From the NCBI RefSeq assembly GCF_900114055.1, contig NZ_FORR01000001.1, forward strand, positions 248,001 to 312,000: a DNA stretch of 64,000 nucleotides, in the 5' to 3' direction. This DNA is from Thermoflavimicrobium dichotomicum. GTDB taxonomy: Bacteria > Bacillota > Bacilli > Thermoactinomycetales > Thermoactinomycetaceae. Shown here one piece after another: positions 63,392 to 64,000 of this stretch. The notes beneath the pieces are model-generated. The model had not been told where the DNA came from. It saw only the letters and a list, made by a program, of their open reading frames with translations, and did not search any database. A program made the translations under genes and the position numbers. Within the stretch, counting starts at the first letter, position 1, and every line of letters starts with the position of its first letter.

Positions 63392-64000
63392 TTATTTCGT
63401 ACCAAACAAGCGGTCTCCTGCATCTCCCAATCCTGGAATAATATAACTTTTTTCATCCAGTTTTTCATCAACGGCTGCCACATAAATGTCAATATCCGGA
63501 TGATCCTGCTGGATACGCTCAACGCCCTCTGGAGCAGCGATCAGACACATCAGTTTCATGCTCTTTGCTCCCATTTCCTTCAAAGCGCCAAGTGCAGCAG
63601 AAGCAGAGCCACCTGTTGCAAGCATGGGATCAATGACAATCAAATCTCTTTCACCAATATCTGTTGGTAATTTGGAATAGTAATGAACAGGTTCCAACGT
63701 TTTGGGATCCCGATATAAACCGATATGACCGACTTTTGCAGCTGGGATCAATTTCAAAATCCCTTCGACCATTCCAAGTCCTGCACGAAGAATTGGAACC
63801 AAGCCCAATTTTTTTCCTGCCAAGACTTTGCACTTTGCTGTTTTTAATGGTGTTTCAACTTCCACTTCCCTAAGCGGCATATCTCTGGTAATTTCATAAG
63901 CCATCAGCATGGCCACTTCATTGACAAGCTCCCGAAACTCTTTCGTACCAGTGTTTTTATCACGAATATAGGTCAGTTTGTGCTGAATCAACGGATGATC
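63392..64000 (-). CDS. upp: Uracil phosphoribosyltransferase (5' end beyond the window)
   Basis: About 203 residues are visible; the window edge cuts the N-terminus, where [23 protein letters not shown] runs off. Motifs are [40 protein letters not shown], the PRPP loop [18 protein letters not shown] and the uracil-binding [17 protein letters not shown] end. It salvages uracil to UMP. Expected full length is about 209 residues. It lies upstream of the atp operon as in B. subtilis. Confidence 0.97.
   Translation of the reverse strand, partial: DHPLIQHKLTYIRDKNTGTKEFRELVNEVAMLMAYEITRDMPLREVEVETPLKTAKCKVLAGKKLGLVPILRAGLGMVEGILKLIPAAKVGHIGLYRDPKTLEPVHYYSKLPTDIGERDLIVIDPMLATGGSASAALGALKEMGAKSMKLMCLIAAPEGVERIQQDHPDIDIYVAAVDEKLDEKSYIIPGLGDAGDRLFGTK

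Overview
The window comes from an endospore-forming, low-GC Firmicute. It carries spoIID, spoIIQ and spoIIID, a DegU/ComF competence and exoprotein block, LytR-CpsA-Psr proteins, a SAM-I (S-box) riboswitch, strong AGGAGG ribosome sites and frequent GTG/TTG starts. The chain upp - atp operon - 11-gene nuo cluster - ywzB - ywmB - murA - spoIID - spoIIQ - spoIIID matches Bacillales genomes that have a Nuo-type complex I. A member of the Thermoactinomycetaceae or a near relative is my best guess, as inference only. I saw no rRNA, tRNA, intact mobile element or CRISPR array.

Layout. 0.2-5 kb: a lysozyme-like protein, then minus-strand surface-polysaccharide genes (GT4 glycosyltransferase, O-antigen ligase-type polymerase, WbpI-type UDP-sugar 2-epimerase). 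5-10 kb: hpf under a probable sigma-H promoter, a polar amino-acid ABC transporter with a DnaA-box cluster inside the operon, a second binding protein, and HU. 10-15.3 kb: comFC, comFA, a small membrane protein, a DegU-type regulator and metK with an unusual leader. 15.8-19.6 kb (plus strand): two LCP proteins flanking a YigZ/YvyE protein. 19.6-22.3 kb: metNIQ behind an S-box. 22.5-36.4 kb: a large exopolysaccharide locus (sugar transferase, epimerase, aldehyde dehydrogenase, two GT4s, Wzy, Wzx and the UDP-GlcNAc(3NAc)A genes wbpD-A-E-B). Two tiny related plus-strand membrane-protein genes and a candidate structured RNA lie in this locus. 36.5-45.2 kb: fabZ, ACT-domain malic enzyme, pgsA, an EpuA-family protein, spoIIID, spoIIQ, spoIID, murA, ywmB, ywzB. 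45.3-55.3 kb: nuoA-B-C-D-H-I-J-K-L-M-N without nuoEFG, with a promoter and a consensus CcpA cre site in front. 55.8-63.1 kb: atpZ-I-B-E-F-H-A-G-D-C. The window ends inside upp.

How the genes work together. WbpA, B, E, D and the distant WbpI homologue would form a full route from UDP-GlcNAc to UDP-ManNAc(3NAc)A. The sugar transferase, glycosyltransferases, flippase and polymerases would use such precursors in a Wzx/Wzy-type pathway, and LCP proteins may attach polymers to the wall. Complex I and the F1Fo ATP synthase form the respiratory block. spoIID, spoIIQ and spoIIID serve engulfment and mother-cell gene control.

The most unusual items are a small structured RNA candidate between minus-strand genes, the paired 36- and 42-residue membrane proteins, an SD-hairpin-AUG arrangement before HU, an attenuator-like metK leader without an S-box, and the DnaA boxes inside the amino-acid transporter operon.
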